The notes below the pieces were generated by a model. The model ran no database searches and was not told the DNA's origin. It saw only the letters and a list, made by a program, of their open reading frames with translations. Below, in pieces: positions 8,055 to 17,263 of a stretch of 64,000 bases of DNA. Numbering within the stretch: the stretch's first letter is position 1; every line of letters starts with the position of its first letter. A program made the translations under genes and the position numbers. The DNA comes from JAHFUA01 sp963808725 (GTDB lineage Bacteria > Acidobacteriota > Terriglobia > Terriglobales > Acidobacteriaceae), in assembly GCA_963808725.1 (NCBI GenBank), contig CAWEGO010000003.1, forward strand, positions 620,001-684,000, given 5' to 3'.

Positions 8055-10375
8055 ACTTCTCCTTCGAGCGTGAAATAAAACGTCGCTCCCTGATCGGGCT
8101 TGGCTTCCGCCCACACCCGGCCGCCGTGGCGATGCACGATGCGCTGTACGGTGGCCAGGCCGATGCCGGTGCCCTCAAATTCGTCGGCGGGGTGCAGACG
8201 CTGGAAGACGCCGAACAGCTTGCCGGCGTACTTCATGTCAAAGCCGGCGCCGTTGTCGCGGACGAAGTACACCTTCGCGCCCGGCTCCGCCAGAGAGCCG
8301 ATCTCGATCCTGGCCTGCTCCGCGTGGCGCGAATACTTGATGGCGTTGGAGAGCAGGTTGATCCACACCTGCTTAAGCAGCGCGGGATCGCCTTCCGTTG
8401 CGGGCAAGGCTTGGTTCTGAAACTGGATCTTTCTCCCATTGCACTCCGGACCCAGTTCTTCGAGAGCCCCGCGAACCAGCGCTTCCATATTGACGGGCTG
8501 CCTGCTCACGGGTTTTCGGCTCAGCCGCGAGAAGGCCAGCAGATCGTCGATCAGGGTTCCCATCCGCTGAGCCCCGCGGCGGATGGTAGCCAGATAATCT
8601 CGGGCTTCCGCGGGGAGTTGCGGGCCATAGTCTTCCAGCAACGCATTGGAAAACCCATCCATGGTGCGCAAGGGAGCGCGCAGATCGTGGGAGACGGTGT
8701 AGCTGAAGGATTCCAATTCCTGATTGGCGGCTTGCAGTTCCGCGGTGCGCGCGGCGACGCGGCCCTCAAGGTCGGCGTTCAAAAACCGGATTTCCTCCTC
8801 CGCCCGCTTGCGCTCGGTAATATCCGCGATGGTGCAAAACGCCACCTGTTTACCGAGACTGTCGCGAACGGTGGTTCCCCCGTAGCTGAAGACGCGCTCC
8901 CAGTCGCTAGCGATACGCCGTATGCGCAGCTCGTACTCGCGCAGCCGTTCACCACGGAAGATACGCGGAAACGGCCACTGCTCGAAGGGTACGGCCGTTC
9001 CCTCAAGGGTCGAAAGCTCGAAGATGTTCTTGAATTCGGGCAACTGCCGGCGCCACACCTCGGCGCTGGTGAAGCCGTGCATCTCGATGGCGGCGGGATT
9101 CCAGTGCAGCATCTCGCCCTCCATGTTCGAGATGACCAGCCCTTCGGTCATGCCTTCGGTGACCCTCTGCAGGCGCTCTTCGCTTTCGCGCACAGCGGCT
9201 TCAGCCCGCTTGCGTTCGGTGACGTCACGCAGAATGGCGGTGAACAGTTTTTGTCCTCCCACGTCAACCCGCGAGATGGCCGCTTCGATAGGGAACTCCT
9301 CGCCGCTCGAGCGCAATCCCCAGACGGAGCCAAGTTCCCCGATGTGCCGCCGGGTGAAGCCGGTTTCTTGAAAAGTACGATGGTGTTGTGCGTGCGCCGC
9401 GCGAAACCGGCCGGGAATGCACCGATCCAGCGACTCGCCGATTACATCGGCGGCCGCGCAGCCGACCATCTTCTCGGCGGAAGGATTGAACAGCACGATG
9501 CGCTGCTGCTCGTCCACGGTGAGGATGGCATCCATCGCCGTATCGATAATGCCGGCCAGGCGTGCCTCGCTGCCCAGCGCGGCCTCCTTGGCTTTGGCAA
9601 GTTCGGCGGTACGCTGCTGCACCCGGGTCTCGAGCTGATCGCGGGCCTCCTGCAGCGCCGCGCGCGCCCGCCGGCTGCCGGAGAAATCCTGGCCGATCAC
9701 GAACAGCGCCACCACCACAAAGACAAAAGCCAGGGTGATGCCTGCGACGATGACCGTTTTTGCTACCGTGCTGGCGTGGTGGGCGCGGACTGCGCGCTCT
9801 TGTAACAGGTCTTGCTCGGTAGCTTCCATCTCGGCGAGGATCGCAAGGATGCGCTCGTGGATTTGCTCTCCCCGGCTGCTGGCGATGTACTGCTGTGCCG
9901 CCAGGAACCCTGTCCTGCGCCGCAATTCCACCGTCTGCCGCAGCAGTAAGAGCCGCTCTGCCGCCAGCGGCTCCAGCGCGTCCAAGCGGCCTTGCTGCAT
10001 TCGGTTGTCCGCCGTAAGACTCCGTAAGTTTTCCAAGTCGGCATGCACACTGCTTAGCGCCCTTTGGTAGGGCTCGAGGAAGTCTTCCTGCCCGGTAATG
10101 ACGTAGCCGCGGACCGCAGCTTCAGCTTCAGCCATGATCGCCGGTTCCAGCCGCAGCGCGGCAATCACCTGCTGCGTGTGCTCGACCTGCACCCGATCCT
10201 CATGCAACCGGACGAGGCTGAAATACGACATGCCCCCGATCAGGATCAAAGCAACCAGCGCCAAAGCGAAACCGGCGCGGACTTTCCGCTCCGCCGACCG
10301 CAGGACTTTTTCTTCCTGGCCCGGATTCGGTTGAAAGGGGCGCAATTCAGTGTGCAATTCGAATCCCCACACCAC
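8051..10375 (-). CDS. CHASE3-PAS-PAS sensor histidine kinase
   Basis: A 774-residue membrane kinase. An N-terminal helix (about 33-55) and a second at about 205-228 flank an extracellular CHASE3-type helical domain. Two PAS/PAC modules follow (about residues 265-395 and 400-530, each ending in DVTERKRAE or DITERKRAE). The HisKA domain carries SYTVSHDLRAPLRTMDGFS with the phosphorylated His. The ATPase domain has the N box (LLSNAIKYS), DNGAGFD and GTGIGLA. The start is an in-frame GTG; no ATG exists before the first helix. It is translationally coupled to the receiver gene at 7602-8054. The signal is unknown. Confidence 0.88.
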   Translation of the reverse strand: MVWGFELHTELRPFQPNPGQEEKVLRSAERKVRAGFALALVALILIGGMSYFSLVRLHEDRVQVEHTQQVIAALRLEPAIMAEAEAAVRGYVITGQEDFLEPYQRALSSVHADLENLRSLTADNRMQQGRLDALEPLAAERLLLLRQTVELRRRTGFLAAQQYIASSRGEQIHERILAILAEMEATEQDLLQERAVRAHHASTVAKTVIVAGITLAFVFVVVALFVIGQDFSGSRRARAALQEARDQLETRVQQRTAELAKAKEAALGSEARLAGIIDTAMDAILTVDEQQRIVLFNPSAEKMVGCAAADVIGESLDRCIPGRFRAAHAQHHRTFQETGFTRRHIGELGSVWGLRSSGEEFPIEAAISRVDVGGQKLFTAILRDVTERKRAEAAVRESEERLQRVTEGMTEGLVISNMEGEMLHWNPAAIEMHGFTSAEVWRRQLPEFKNIFELSTLEGTAVPFEQWPFPRIFRGERLREYELRIRRIASDWERVFSYGGTTVRDSLGKQVAFCTIADITERKRAEEEIRFLNADLEGRVAARTAELQAANQELESFSYTVSHDLRAPLRTMDGFSNALLEDYGPQLPAEARDYLATIRRGAQRMGTLIDDLLAFSRLSRKPVSRQPVNMEALVRGALEELGPECNGRKIQFQNQALPATEGDPALLKQVWINLLSNAIKYSRHAEQARIEIGSLAEPGAKVYFVRDNGAGFDMKYAGKLFGVFQRLHPADEFEGTGIGLATVQRIVHRHGGRVWAEAKPDQGATFYFTLEGEV

Positions 10376-10503
10376 GAGGTACTGGAGCTTCTAGGGTAGA
10401 CCGGCATCTCGCAGGGTGAGGCCCGCTCAGCAGGGAGACGAACGTCCCCCGTTTCCCTTTGCCGGTACGGTGCCAAATTGGTGTGAGGGTGGGAAATTGT
10501 CCT

Positions 10504-11613
10504 CTAAATTATCCATCCCCCACCCACCACAATGTCGCCGTCGTAGAACACGGCGGCCTGTCCGGGCGTGATGGCGCGCTGCGGCTCGTCGAAGGTGGCG
10601 AGCACCTCTCCGTCGCGTCCCGTCTCGATGGTCGCGGGCGCGGCCTCGTGGCGGTTGCGGATTTTGATGGCGACGCGCATGGGCTGGCGTAGTTCGTTTA
10701 TGGCGATCCAGTTGACGTCGCGGGCGCGCAGCGTGCGCGAGTAGAGATCGTCCTGACTACCCACCACCACCTGGCGCGAATCGCCGCGAATCTCGAGCAC
10801 ATAAAGCGGCGAGCCGGTGGCGACGCCCAATCCCTTGCGCTGCCCGACGGTGAAGTTATGGATGCCGGCGTGGGTGCCGATCACTTCGCCATCGGCGGTG
10901 ACCAGCTCGCCCGCAGTGTCGGGCACGCGCTCGCCCTGCTCGGCCGCGTAGGCGTCGAGGAACGCTTTGTAGTCGCCGGTGGGGACGAAGCAGATCTCCT
11001 GCGAGTCGGGCTTCTCGGCCAGCGCCAGGCCGTGCTGCCGCGCCAGTTCGCGTACCTCCGCCTTCCGCAATTCGCCCAGCGGAAACAGTGTGCGGCTGAG
11101 CTGCTCCTGGGTCAGCCCGAAGAGAAAATATGTCTGGTCCTTGGCGCGGTCGGCGGGACGCTTGAGCAGCCAGCGTTCACACGCCGGGTCGAACTCGACG
11201 CGGGCATAGTGTCCGGTGGCCAGGCGCTCGGCGCCGATCTGCCGCGCGGTCACCAGAAACTGGTCGAACTTGATCGAGTTGTTGCACAGGCTGCACGGGA
11301 TGGGCGTGCGTCCGGCGAGGTACTCGGAGACGAACGGCCGCACCACCTCCTGCTCGAAGCGCTGCTCGTAATTGACCACGTAATAAGGGATGCCGAGATG
11401 CTCGGCCACACGGCGCGCATCGTAGACGTTGTCGAGCGAGCAGCAGCGCCCGTGCGCCACCTCGGGCATGCCCGCACGCCCAGCCAGCCGCCGCTGGTTC
11501 CAGAGCTGCATGGTCAGGCCGATTACGCGGTGTCCCTGGGCACACAACATCGCCGCGACGGTGGAGGAATCCACCCCGCCCGACATGGCGACGGCGATGG
11601 TAGAAGCAGCCAT
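10504..11613 (-). CDS. mnmA: tRNA-specific 2-thiouridylase MnmA
   Basis: Thiolates U34 of tRNA-Lys, -Glu and -Gln in the cytoplasm, using ATP and persulfide sulfur. The PP-loop AMSGGVDSS is at residues 9-17. The two catalytic cysteines are in TPIPCSLCN (about 107) and SQEICFVPTGDYK (about 207). The C-terminal beta-barrel (GQRKGLGVATGSPLYV ... GQAAVFYDGD) is present. At 369 residues it is full length. A cysteine desulfurase, the likely sulfur source, lies immediately upstream on the same strand, with a repeat-filled 160-bp gap between them. Confidence 0.96.
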   Translation of the reverse strand: MAASTIAVAMSGGVDSSTVAAMLCAQGHRVIGLTMQLWNQRRLAGRAGMPEVAHGRCCSLDNVYDARRVAEHLGIPYYVVNYEQRFEQEVVRPFVSEYLAGRTPIPCSLCNNSIKFDQFLVTARQIGAERLATGHYARVEFDPACERWLLKRPADRAKDQTYFLFGLTQEQLSRTLFPLGELRKAEVRELARQHGLALAEKPDSQEICFVPTGDYKAFLDAYAAEQGERVPDTAGELVTADGEVIGTHAGIHNFTVGQRKGLGVATGSPLYVLEIRGDSRQVVVGSQDDLYSRTLRARDVNWIAINELRQPMRVAIKIRNRHEAAPATIETGRDGEVLATFDEPQRAITPGQAAVFYDGDIVVGGGWII

Positions 11614-11674
11614 TGGCTGTTAGCTCTTAGCCTGAGTTTCGAGGCCCCCAGCAGCCTCGGCCCAGCCCGTATCC

Positions 11675-11680
11675 ATTATA
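11675..11680 (-). promoter_or_regulatory. -10 box (TATAAT) for mnmA
   Basis: A perfect TATAAT on the reverse strand about 60 nt upstream of the mnmA start. It lies between the tandem-repeat tract and the gene. No strong -35 is visible. Confidence 0.4.
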
Positions 11681-11712
11681 TGGCGTGAGATTGAAGCAGA
11701 GCCCAGTAAGGT

Positions 11713-11780
11713 CCTAAGAGCTAAAAGCCAAGAGCTAAAAGCCAAGAGCCAAAAGCTAAGAGCCAAAAGCTAAGAGCTAA
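11713..11780. repeat. degenerate 14-bp tandem repeat
   Basis: About five units of a 14-mer close to AAGAGCTAAAAGCC fill the gap between mnmA and the cysteine desulfurase. The last unit supplies the final codons and stop of the desulfurase. A related unit in the opposite orientation overlaps the mnmA start (about 11610-11630). Confidence 0.8.
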
Positions 11781-12936
11781 CAGCGCTTTTCTGATAGACA
11801 GGAGACAGCTCTCGCAACCGCGCCACCGTCTCCGGCAGGATGGAGAGCGCATAGTCCACTTCGTCCGCGGTGTTCTGCTTGCCGAGGCTGAAGCGCAGGC
11901 TGGCCCGTGCGCGTTCCGGCGCTAGCCCCATGGCGCTGAGCACGTGCGAAGGCTCGAGCGCGCCCGAGGAGCAGGCGGCGCCGGTCGAGACCGCCAGTCC
12001 CTTCAAGTCAAGTGCGATCACCAGCGCTTCGCCTTCGATGAAATCGAAGTGAAGATTCGTCGTGGTCGGCACGCGTGGCGCGCCTGCGCCGTTGATCCCG
12101 ACCGAATCTACGTGAGCCAGGATGGTCGCCTCCAAACGGTCGCGCAGCGCGGCGAACCTCCTGTCATCGCCATGGGCCAGTGACTCGCGCGCGATCTCGG
12201 CGGCCTTGCCCAGCCCAACGATTCCCGGCAGGTTCTCAGTGCCGGCGCGGCGCGAGCGCTCGTGGCTGCCGCCGACAAAGAGCGGATCGAGCAGCGTTCC
12301 GCGGCGCACATAGAGCGCGCCCGTACCCTGCGGCGCGTGCATCTTGTGTCCGGAAATGGAGAGCAGATCGCAGCCGATCTTCTTGACGTCGATCTGCACC
12401 TTGCCCGCGGCCTGCACCGCGTCAGTGTGGAAGTAAATGTCGGCCTCGGCGGCGATGCGGCCGATCTCCTCCACCGGCTGCAGCACGCCGGTCTCGTTGT
12501 TGGCCATCATGATCGTGATCAGCCGGGTGCTTGGCCGCAGCGCCCGGCGCACATCTTCCGGATCGACCACCCCGCGCCCATCCACCGGGACGAACGTCAC
12601 ATCGCAGCCGCGCTCGGCCAATCGCTTAGCGGAGTTCAGCACCGCGTGGTGCTCGATGGTTGATGTGATGACGTGGTCGCCGGGGCGCACCATGCCGAAG
12701 ATGGCGAGGTTGTCGCCTTCGGTGCCGCCGCTGGTGAAGACGATCTCCGCCGGCCGCGCGTTGAGCAAATCCGCCACCGACTGCCGCGCTCGCTCCACCG
12801 CCGCCCGCGCCTGCTGTCCGAAATGGTGGATCGACGATGCGTTGCCAAAACTCTCGGCGAAGTACGGACGCATGGCCTCCAGAACTTCCGGCAGCACGGG
12901 CGTCGTTGCGTTGTTGTCCAGATAGACCCGGCGCAT
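11770..12936 (-). CDS. cysteine desulfurase, IscS/NifS family
   Basis: A 388-residue PLP enzyme that takes sulfur from cysteine for Fe-S clusters and tRNA thiolation. It starts RRVYLDNNATTPV. The PLP lysine is in SISGHKMHAPQG (about residue 204). The sulfur-carrying Cys is in STGAACSSGALEPS (about 325), the long-loop class I form. Its product is the natural donor for MnmA, encoded next downstream. The last codons (SAVSS, stop) are formed by the tandem-repeat tract, so the C-terminus has been reshaped by that repeat. The start lies only 6 nt after a TAAAAT box, suggesting a leaderless mRNA. Confidence 0.94.
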   Translation of the reverse strand: MRRVYLDNNATTPVLPEVLEAMRPYFAESFGNASSIHHFGQQARAAVERARQSVADLLNARPAEIVFTSGGTEGDNLAIFGMVRPGDHVITSTIEHHAVLNSAKRLAERGCDVTFVPVDGRGVVDPEDVRRALRPSTRLITIMMANNETGVLQPVEEIGRIAAEADIYFHTDAVQAAGKVQIDVKKIGCDLLSISGHKMHAPQGTGALYVRRGTLLDPLFVGGSHERSRRAGTENLPGIVGLGKAAEIARESLAHGDDRRFAALRDRLEATILAHVDSVGINGAGAPRVPTTTNLHFDFIEGEALVIALDLKGLAVSTGAACSSGALEPSHVLSAMGLAPERARASLRFSLGKQNTADEVDYALSILPETVARLRELSPVYQKSAVSS

Positions 12937-12942
12937 AGTCCT

Positions 12943-12969
12943 ATTTTACGCTGCCGGCAGGAGTACAAT
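12943..12969. promoter_or_regulatory. back-to-back -10 elements of divergent genes
   Basis: TAAAAT on the reverse strand (12943-12948) ends 6 nt before the desulfurase start. TACAAT on the forward strand (12964-12969) lies about 34 nt before the GlcG/HbpS gene. The two promoters share about 70 bp and would compete. No good -35 boxes are visible. Confidence 0.4.
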
Positions 12970-13002
12970 GGTCGGCTTTTCAAACCCCCGAGGAGGAGCC
13001 AG

Positions 13003-13428
13003 ATGGACGCTGTCACCCCGATCGGCCCGCCGGTGAACGTCGAGACCGCGAAGAAAGCGGCTGCGGCGGCACTGGCCGAAGCGCGCAAGAATAACTGGCT
13101 GATGGCCGTGGCCGTGGTCGATCCCCACGGCACCCTGGTCTATTACGAGAAGATGGACAACGTGCAACTCGCCAGCGCGGACGTGTGCATTGACAAGGCG
13201 CGCTCGGCAGCGCTGTTCAAACGACCCACCAAGGCGCTTCAGGACGCCATCGCCGGCGGCGGCGCCGGACTTCGCATATTTGCATTGCGGGGCGCCGTGC
13301 CGGTCGAGGGTGGCGTCCCGTTGGAGGTGGACGGCAAGCTCATCGGCGCCATCGGCCTCTCCGGCGGCCAGAGCGACGAGGACGGCAAGTGCGCCACCGC
13401 CGGCGCCAACGCCATCAAGACGCCGTAA
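13003..13428 (+). CDS. GlcG/HbpS-like (DUF336) protein, cytoplasmic form
   Basis: A 141-residue GlcG/HbpS-family protein. The start follows a strong AGGAGGAG. Typical features are VNVETAKKAAAAALAEARKN, VAVVDPHGTLVYYEKMD, and the C-terminal IGAIGLSGGQSDEDGKCATAG. Family members bind haem or cobalamin or have unknown roles. There is no signal peptide. A close paralogue with a signal peptide lies at 19201-19713; the two share long identical stretches, including VVDP.GTLVYYEK and DKARSAAL.KRPTK. Divergent from the cysteine desulfurase. Confidence 0.82.
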   Translation: MDAVTPIGPPVNVETAKKAAAAALAEARKNNWLMAVAVVDPHGTLVYYEKMDNVQLASADVCIDKARSAALFKRPTKALQDAIAGGGAGLRIFALRGAVPVEGGVPLEVDGKLIGAIGLSGGQSDEDGKCATAGANAIKTP

Positions 13429-13452
13429 TCCTTGAAAGTTTTACTTTAATCT

Positions 13453-16080
13453 CTACTTGAGCCCTTCCACCAGGTAGAGGTCGGAGAGCAGCCGCCGGTA
13501 GCCGTATACATACGCCTTGCCGTCGGGCGTGGGCAGGATGGGTCCCACGTACTCGACGCCCGCGGGATCGGGCGGCATCAATTCATGCCACAGCTTTCGT
13601 TGTCCCGTGGTCAAGTTGAGTAGATAAACCTTGGCCGGCAATTCACCCGGGCGGTATACGAACAGTGTGTTGTCATCAGAACCCCACACGATTGGCACCT
13701 CTCCCTCAGCCATGCCGGCGATGGGCCGGGCGGCGCCACCACCGATCGGATAGATATAAGACTTTCCATCCGACGCGACCGCCGCTACGGATTTGCCGTC
13801 ATGTGAAAGAGCATAGCTCAGGACATTAGTGCCTTCCGGCGTGATCGGCCGCGGCTCGCCGCCCTGCACATCCTGCATATACAGACGCGGCCCCTTGCCG
13901 GCTTCTGCGCCTGAGAAGAGGAATTTGGTTCCATCTGGAAACCAGACTGCGTGGCTATGATTGAGGGTGCCGTGCGCCAGTTGTTTGGCTTCGCCCGGAC
14001 CGGTTGGCAAGAGGAAAAGCTCGTTTGGCTGATCGGCGCGAGTGGAGAGCGCCCACTTGCCGTCGGGCGAAAGGGCCAGCGACGCTCCATCGCCGAGCCG
14101 GACCGCCGCCGATCCGTCGGTCTGGCGAAGATACACGGCATAGCTTGCACCGCCAGCTTCGCCTTCCTCGCGGAACAGCAGCGACTTGCCGTCCGGCGAG
14201 AGCGAGGCCGGGTACGACCAGTCGAGCCACGTCAGATCATGCTCGGTACTCTGTCCCGGAGCTTCGCCAATAATGCCTCGACGCCAACTGTCCCGGCCCA
14301 GCAGAACTCGGCCATCGCGCCAAACATCGTGCAACGTCAGATCGGCGGGCACGCGCGTAATCAGTCGTTCATGGCCGGAAAGGCTCACCCCGTAGAGCAC
14401 GCGGTCTATGCCCAACTTGGTTGCCGTGAACCAAACTTCGTCACCCGAAGGAGACCATGCCAAACCCATAGCCCCACCGGCGTAATCATCAGGCGTGAGA
14501 CGCTGTTTGTTTCCTGCCAAATCGACCACGGCAATGGATCCAATGTTGTCTCCCTGCACGGGATGATCAATGAAAGCCACACGTTCACCCTTGGGTGAGA
14601 TTCGCGGGTGACTGATCCAGCCGCCGGTCTCATAGAGCGTCTTGCCCACCGGAAATTCCAGCCGGTTCTTGCCGCCGATGTTGCGCACGACGGCTAGAGC
14701 CGTGCCATCGGGAGACCAATCCGCCCACTGAACGCTCTCCAGCACCTGCCTTGGCGCACCGCCGACCAGCGGCATGCGGGCCAGCGTGCCATTGAAGACC
14801 ATGTTGCTGACCTGCCGGCTGTCGAGCGAGAGCGCGACCTCTCCCGTGGAGGAAATGGCCAAAACCTCCGCCCCAGGCACCCCCAGGGACCGTGATTCCG
14901 GGCTACCGACACGGGTCGTGAAAATATCGAATGGCTTTCCTTCCCAGGCGGCGCTGTAGACGATGGTCTGGCCATCGGGCGCGAAGCGCGCCATGCGGAT
15001 AGTGCCGCGGCGGTAGGTGAGCAGGTGGTACACCGGCGGAGGCATCTCGCCCATGCGCCGTCCCACCACGAACGCGGCCGCCACCAGCGCCAGCGCGACT
15101 AGTGCACCCGCGATCAAAGCCCAGCGGCCAACTGCCGCCTTAGGCTGCGCAATCGCCGGGGCAGCAGCCACGACCGTACCGGATTCCGCCGCCACCGCCG
15201 AAGCCGCTGCCGAGCGCGAGGAATCGCTCTCGCGCTTGAGCCGCTTCAGGTCGGCGCGCAGCTCGGCCGCGCTCTGGTAGCGCATCTCGAGATCCTTGTC
15301 GAGCAGCTTGCCGACGATCTCGTCCAGCTTGGGCGGCAGGTTGGGATTGAGCGAGCGCACCGCCGGCGGCGTCTTCTCAAGAATCGCATGAAAAATGACC
15401 GCCGATGTCGTTCCAGAGAATGCCTGTTTCCCCGTCGCCATCTCGTAGAGCACCACCCCGAAGGAGAACAGGTCGCTGCGCGCGTCCAGCTCTTCCCCGC
15501 GCGCCTGCTCCGGCGACATGTAGGCGATGGTGCCCACCGCCGAGCCGGGGCTGGTGAGATGGGTGGCAACCGTGGGTGCGGCCGTGACCCCGACTTCTGC
15601 ATGCCGTTGGGAGACCAGCTTGGCCAGCCCGAAATCCAGCACCTTGGCCTGTCCGCGCGGGCTGACGAAGATGTTGGCGGGCTTGATGTCGCGATGGACG
15701 ATGCCCTTGGAGTGCGCGGCGTCGAGCGCGTCGGCGATCTGGATGCCGAGATCGAGGAGCTGCTCCGGCTTGAGCGGCTTGCCCTCGATGCGGTGCTTGA
15801 GCGTCTCGCCTTCCAGGAACTCCATGGCGATGAAGTTCTCGCCCTGGTCTTCGCCGACCTCGTAGATGGTGCAGATGTGGGGATGGTTGAGCGCCGAGGC
15901 CGCGCGCGCCTCGCGCTGGAAGCGGGCCAGCGACTGCTGGTCGCGGGAGACATCTTCGGGCAGGAACTTGAGCGCCACCATGCGGCCGAGCTTGGTGTCC
16001 TCGGCCTTGTACACCACGCCCATGCCCCCGCCGCCCAGCTTGCTAAGAACGCGATAGTGGGAAAGCGTGCGCCCGATCAA
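13453..16080 (-). CDS. Ser/Thr protein kinase with C-terminal beta-propeller
   Basis: An 875-residue PknB-type kinase. The kinase domain spans about residues 9-275, with the Gly loop LGGGGMGVVYKAED, the invariant Lys in ALKFLPE, the catalytic HRDIKPANIF and DFGLAKL, and the SPEQARGEELDARSD segment. A membrane helix (ALIAGALVALALVAAAFVV) comes at about 320-340. The extracytoplasmic remainder is built of WD40/TolB-like repeats such as FAPDGQTIVYSAAW, WSPDGTALAVV and LSPDGKWALS, and would form a propeller. This architecture is frequent in Acidobacteriota. The ligand is unknown; ligand binding by the propeller is inferred. Confidence 0.92.
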   Translation of the reverse strand: MIGRTLSHYRVLSKLGGGGMGVVYKAEDTKLGRMVALKFLPEDVSRDQQSLARFQREARAASALNHPHICTIYEVGEDQGENFIAMEFLEGETLKHRIEGKPLKPEQLLDLGIQIADALDAAHSKGIVHRDIKPANIFVSPRGQAKVLDFGLAKLVSQRHAEVGVTAAPTVATHLTSPGSAVGTIAYMSPEQARGEELDARSDLFSFGVVLYEMATGKQAFSGTTSAVIFHAILEKTPPAVRSLNPNLPPKLDEIVGKLLDKDLEMRYQSAAELRADLKRLKRESDSSRSAAASAVAAESGTVVAAAPAIAQPKAAVGRWALIAGALVALALVAAAFVVGRRMGEMPPPVYHLLTYRRGTIRMARFAPDGQTIVYSAAWEGKPFDIFTTRVGSPESRSLGVPGAEVLAISSTGEVALSLDSRQVSNMVFNGTLARMPLVGGAPRQVLESVQWADWSPDGTALAVVRNIGGKNRLEFPVGKTLYETGGWISHPRISPKGERVAFIDHPVQGDNIGSIAVVDLAGNKQRLTPDDYAGGAMGLAWSPSGDEVWFTATKLGIDRVLYGVSLSGHERLITRVPADLTLHDVWRDGRVLLGRDSWRRGIIGEAPGQSTEHDLTWLDWSYPASLSPDGKSLLFREEGEAGGASYAVYLRQTDGSAAVRLGDGASLALSPDGKWALSTRADQPNELFLLPTGPGEAKQLAHGTLNHSHAVWFPDGTKFLFSGAEAGKGPRLYMQDVQGGEPRPITPEGTNVLSYALSHDGKSVAAVASDGKSYIYPIGGGAARPIAGMAEGEVPIVWGSDDNTLFVYRPGELPAKVYLLNLTTGQRKLWHELMPPDPAGVEYVGPILPTPDGKAYVYGYRRLLSDLYLVEGLK

Positions 16081-16216
16081 TGATTAGCCCCCGTGCGTGT
16101 AGCGCAATAGTAGGGCGTGGGGCGAGCCGGAGTCAACGCCAACCGCGGACAACGCATCCCTTGGTAAAGGCGCCCAATTCGATGCGTCCGCGGTAGCGAA
16201 TCATCGGTCCTCGAAA

Positions 16217-16885
16217 TCATTCCGTGTTCCTTTGCCAGGCGATTCGCCGGGGGTCTTCGAACAGACGCGCGGTTGCCGCCCCGAAGACGAAGCCGCCGGT
16301 GTGCGCCAGGTAAGCCACCCCGCCCGTCTGCACTCGTGCCACCGCGCCGGCACTGAAGAGCTGGATGAGGAACCAAAACCCGATTAGCAGTGCGGCGGGG
16401 ATGAATGTGATCCGAAAAAATACAAAGAAAAACAGAACCGTGCGAATCCGGTCGCGAGGATAGGTCACCAGAAACGCGCCCATCACCGCGGCAATCGCCC
16501 CGCTCGCGCCCAGGTTCGGCACTGTGGAATGGGGGCTGGCTGCGACCTGGGCTAGCATAGCCACCATCCCGCCCACCAGGTAGAAAATAAGGTACCGCCC
16601 TCGACCCATCGCGTCTTCGATCTCCGGGCCAAAGGCCCATAAGAAGATCATGTTGCCGATGATGTGCAACCAGCCGGCGTGCATGAACATCGCCGTCAGA
16701 ATCGTGATCCAGTGATGGCCGGAGACAATTTGAGCCGGAATCGCCGCCCAGGTGGTCACGAAGGCTTCGCCACGCATCAGCTCCAGTATAAAAACCAGGC
16801 CATTCACCAGGATGACGAGGCCGGTGACGGCGGGGATGCGTGTGGGGCGTCGCGATGCATCCCCTAACGGGATCAAGCCTCCCAT
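16217..16885 (-). CDS. rhomboid-family intramembrane serine protease
   Basis: A 222-residue membrane protein with about six helices. The catalytic Ser is in NLGASGAIAAVMGAF and the catalytic His in LAHTGGFVFGAA. The N-terminal HWITILTAMFMHAGWLHIIGNM matches the conserved rhomboid L1/TM2 region with its HxxxN. Both catalytic residues are present, so it is probably active. The start chosen is MGGLIPLGDAS, preceded by AGGGAG; the frame is open further upstream but without family similarity. Confidence 0.9.
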   Translation of the reverse strand: MGGLIPLGDASRRPTRIPAVTGLVILVNGLVFILELMRGEAFVTTWAAIPAQIVSGHHWITILTAMFMHAGWLHIIGNMIFLWAFGPEIEDAMGRGRYLIFYLVGGMVAMLAQVAASPHSTVPNLGASGAIAAVMGAFLVTYPRDRIRTVLFFFVFFRITFIPAALLIGFWFLIQLFSAGAVARVQTGGVAYLAHTGGFVFGAATARLFEDPRRIAWQRNTE

Positions 16886-17041
16886 TGCATTTTTCTCCCT
16901 TCGTCCGGACAACAACACTACACGATTGGCCACGTTGAAGCCTGCCGCACGAGTTCGCCCGAAACCGCTGCACCCGCTTCTGGATTCAATGCGGCGCTGG
17001 CGTTCGCGGTTCGCGACGGAGGTAGCAATCAGCATGAGTTC

Positions 17042-17190
17042 GAGGGTGCCCTATCCTTCCCCGCTTTTGGGAAGGGTGGGGATTTTGACTTTTGTGGTCT
17101 TCACCGCCGAACAATCCACATGTGGGCAAAACCAACGTCAAATACCCCACCCTAACGTCGAACAGCACGACGTTAGGATGGGGCACCCTC
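17042..17190. repeat. 149-bp palindromic intergenic element (third, divergent copy)
   Basis: The ends are a 16-bp inverted repeat (GAGGGTGCCCTATCCT against its complement, one mismatch). Inside are a CCTTCCC/GGGAAGG hairpin and a perfect 10-bp CCTAACGTCG/CGACGTTAGG hairpin at 17151-17177. It is related to the elements at 36285 and 37106. The rest of the 16886-17263 gap contains nothing I can assign. Confidence 0.7.
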
Positions 17191-17263
17191 GGGGTTCTTG
17201 CTGGAGCCAAGGACTCTGCTCACTCGACTCGTTTGGGTGGCCACCCGCCCACCTGAGCCCCCG

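Noticed and set aside
8126..9805. A 559-codon open frame on the + strand
   Set aside because: It is antisense to the histidine kinase, whose domains and catalytic motifs are unmistakable on the other strand.
16077..16973. A 298-codon open frame overlapping the rhomboid gene on the same strand
   Set aside because: It is in another frame and Arg/His/Ser-rich; the rhomboid frame has the catalytic motifs and membrane helices.
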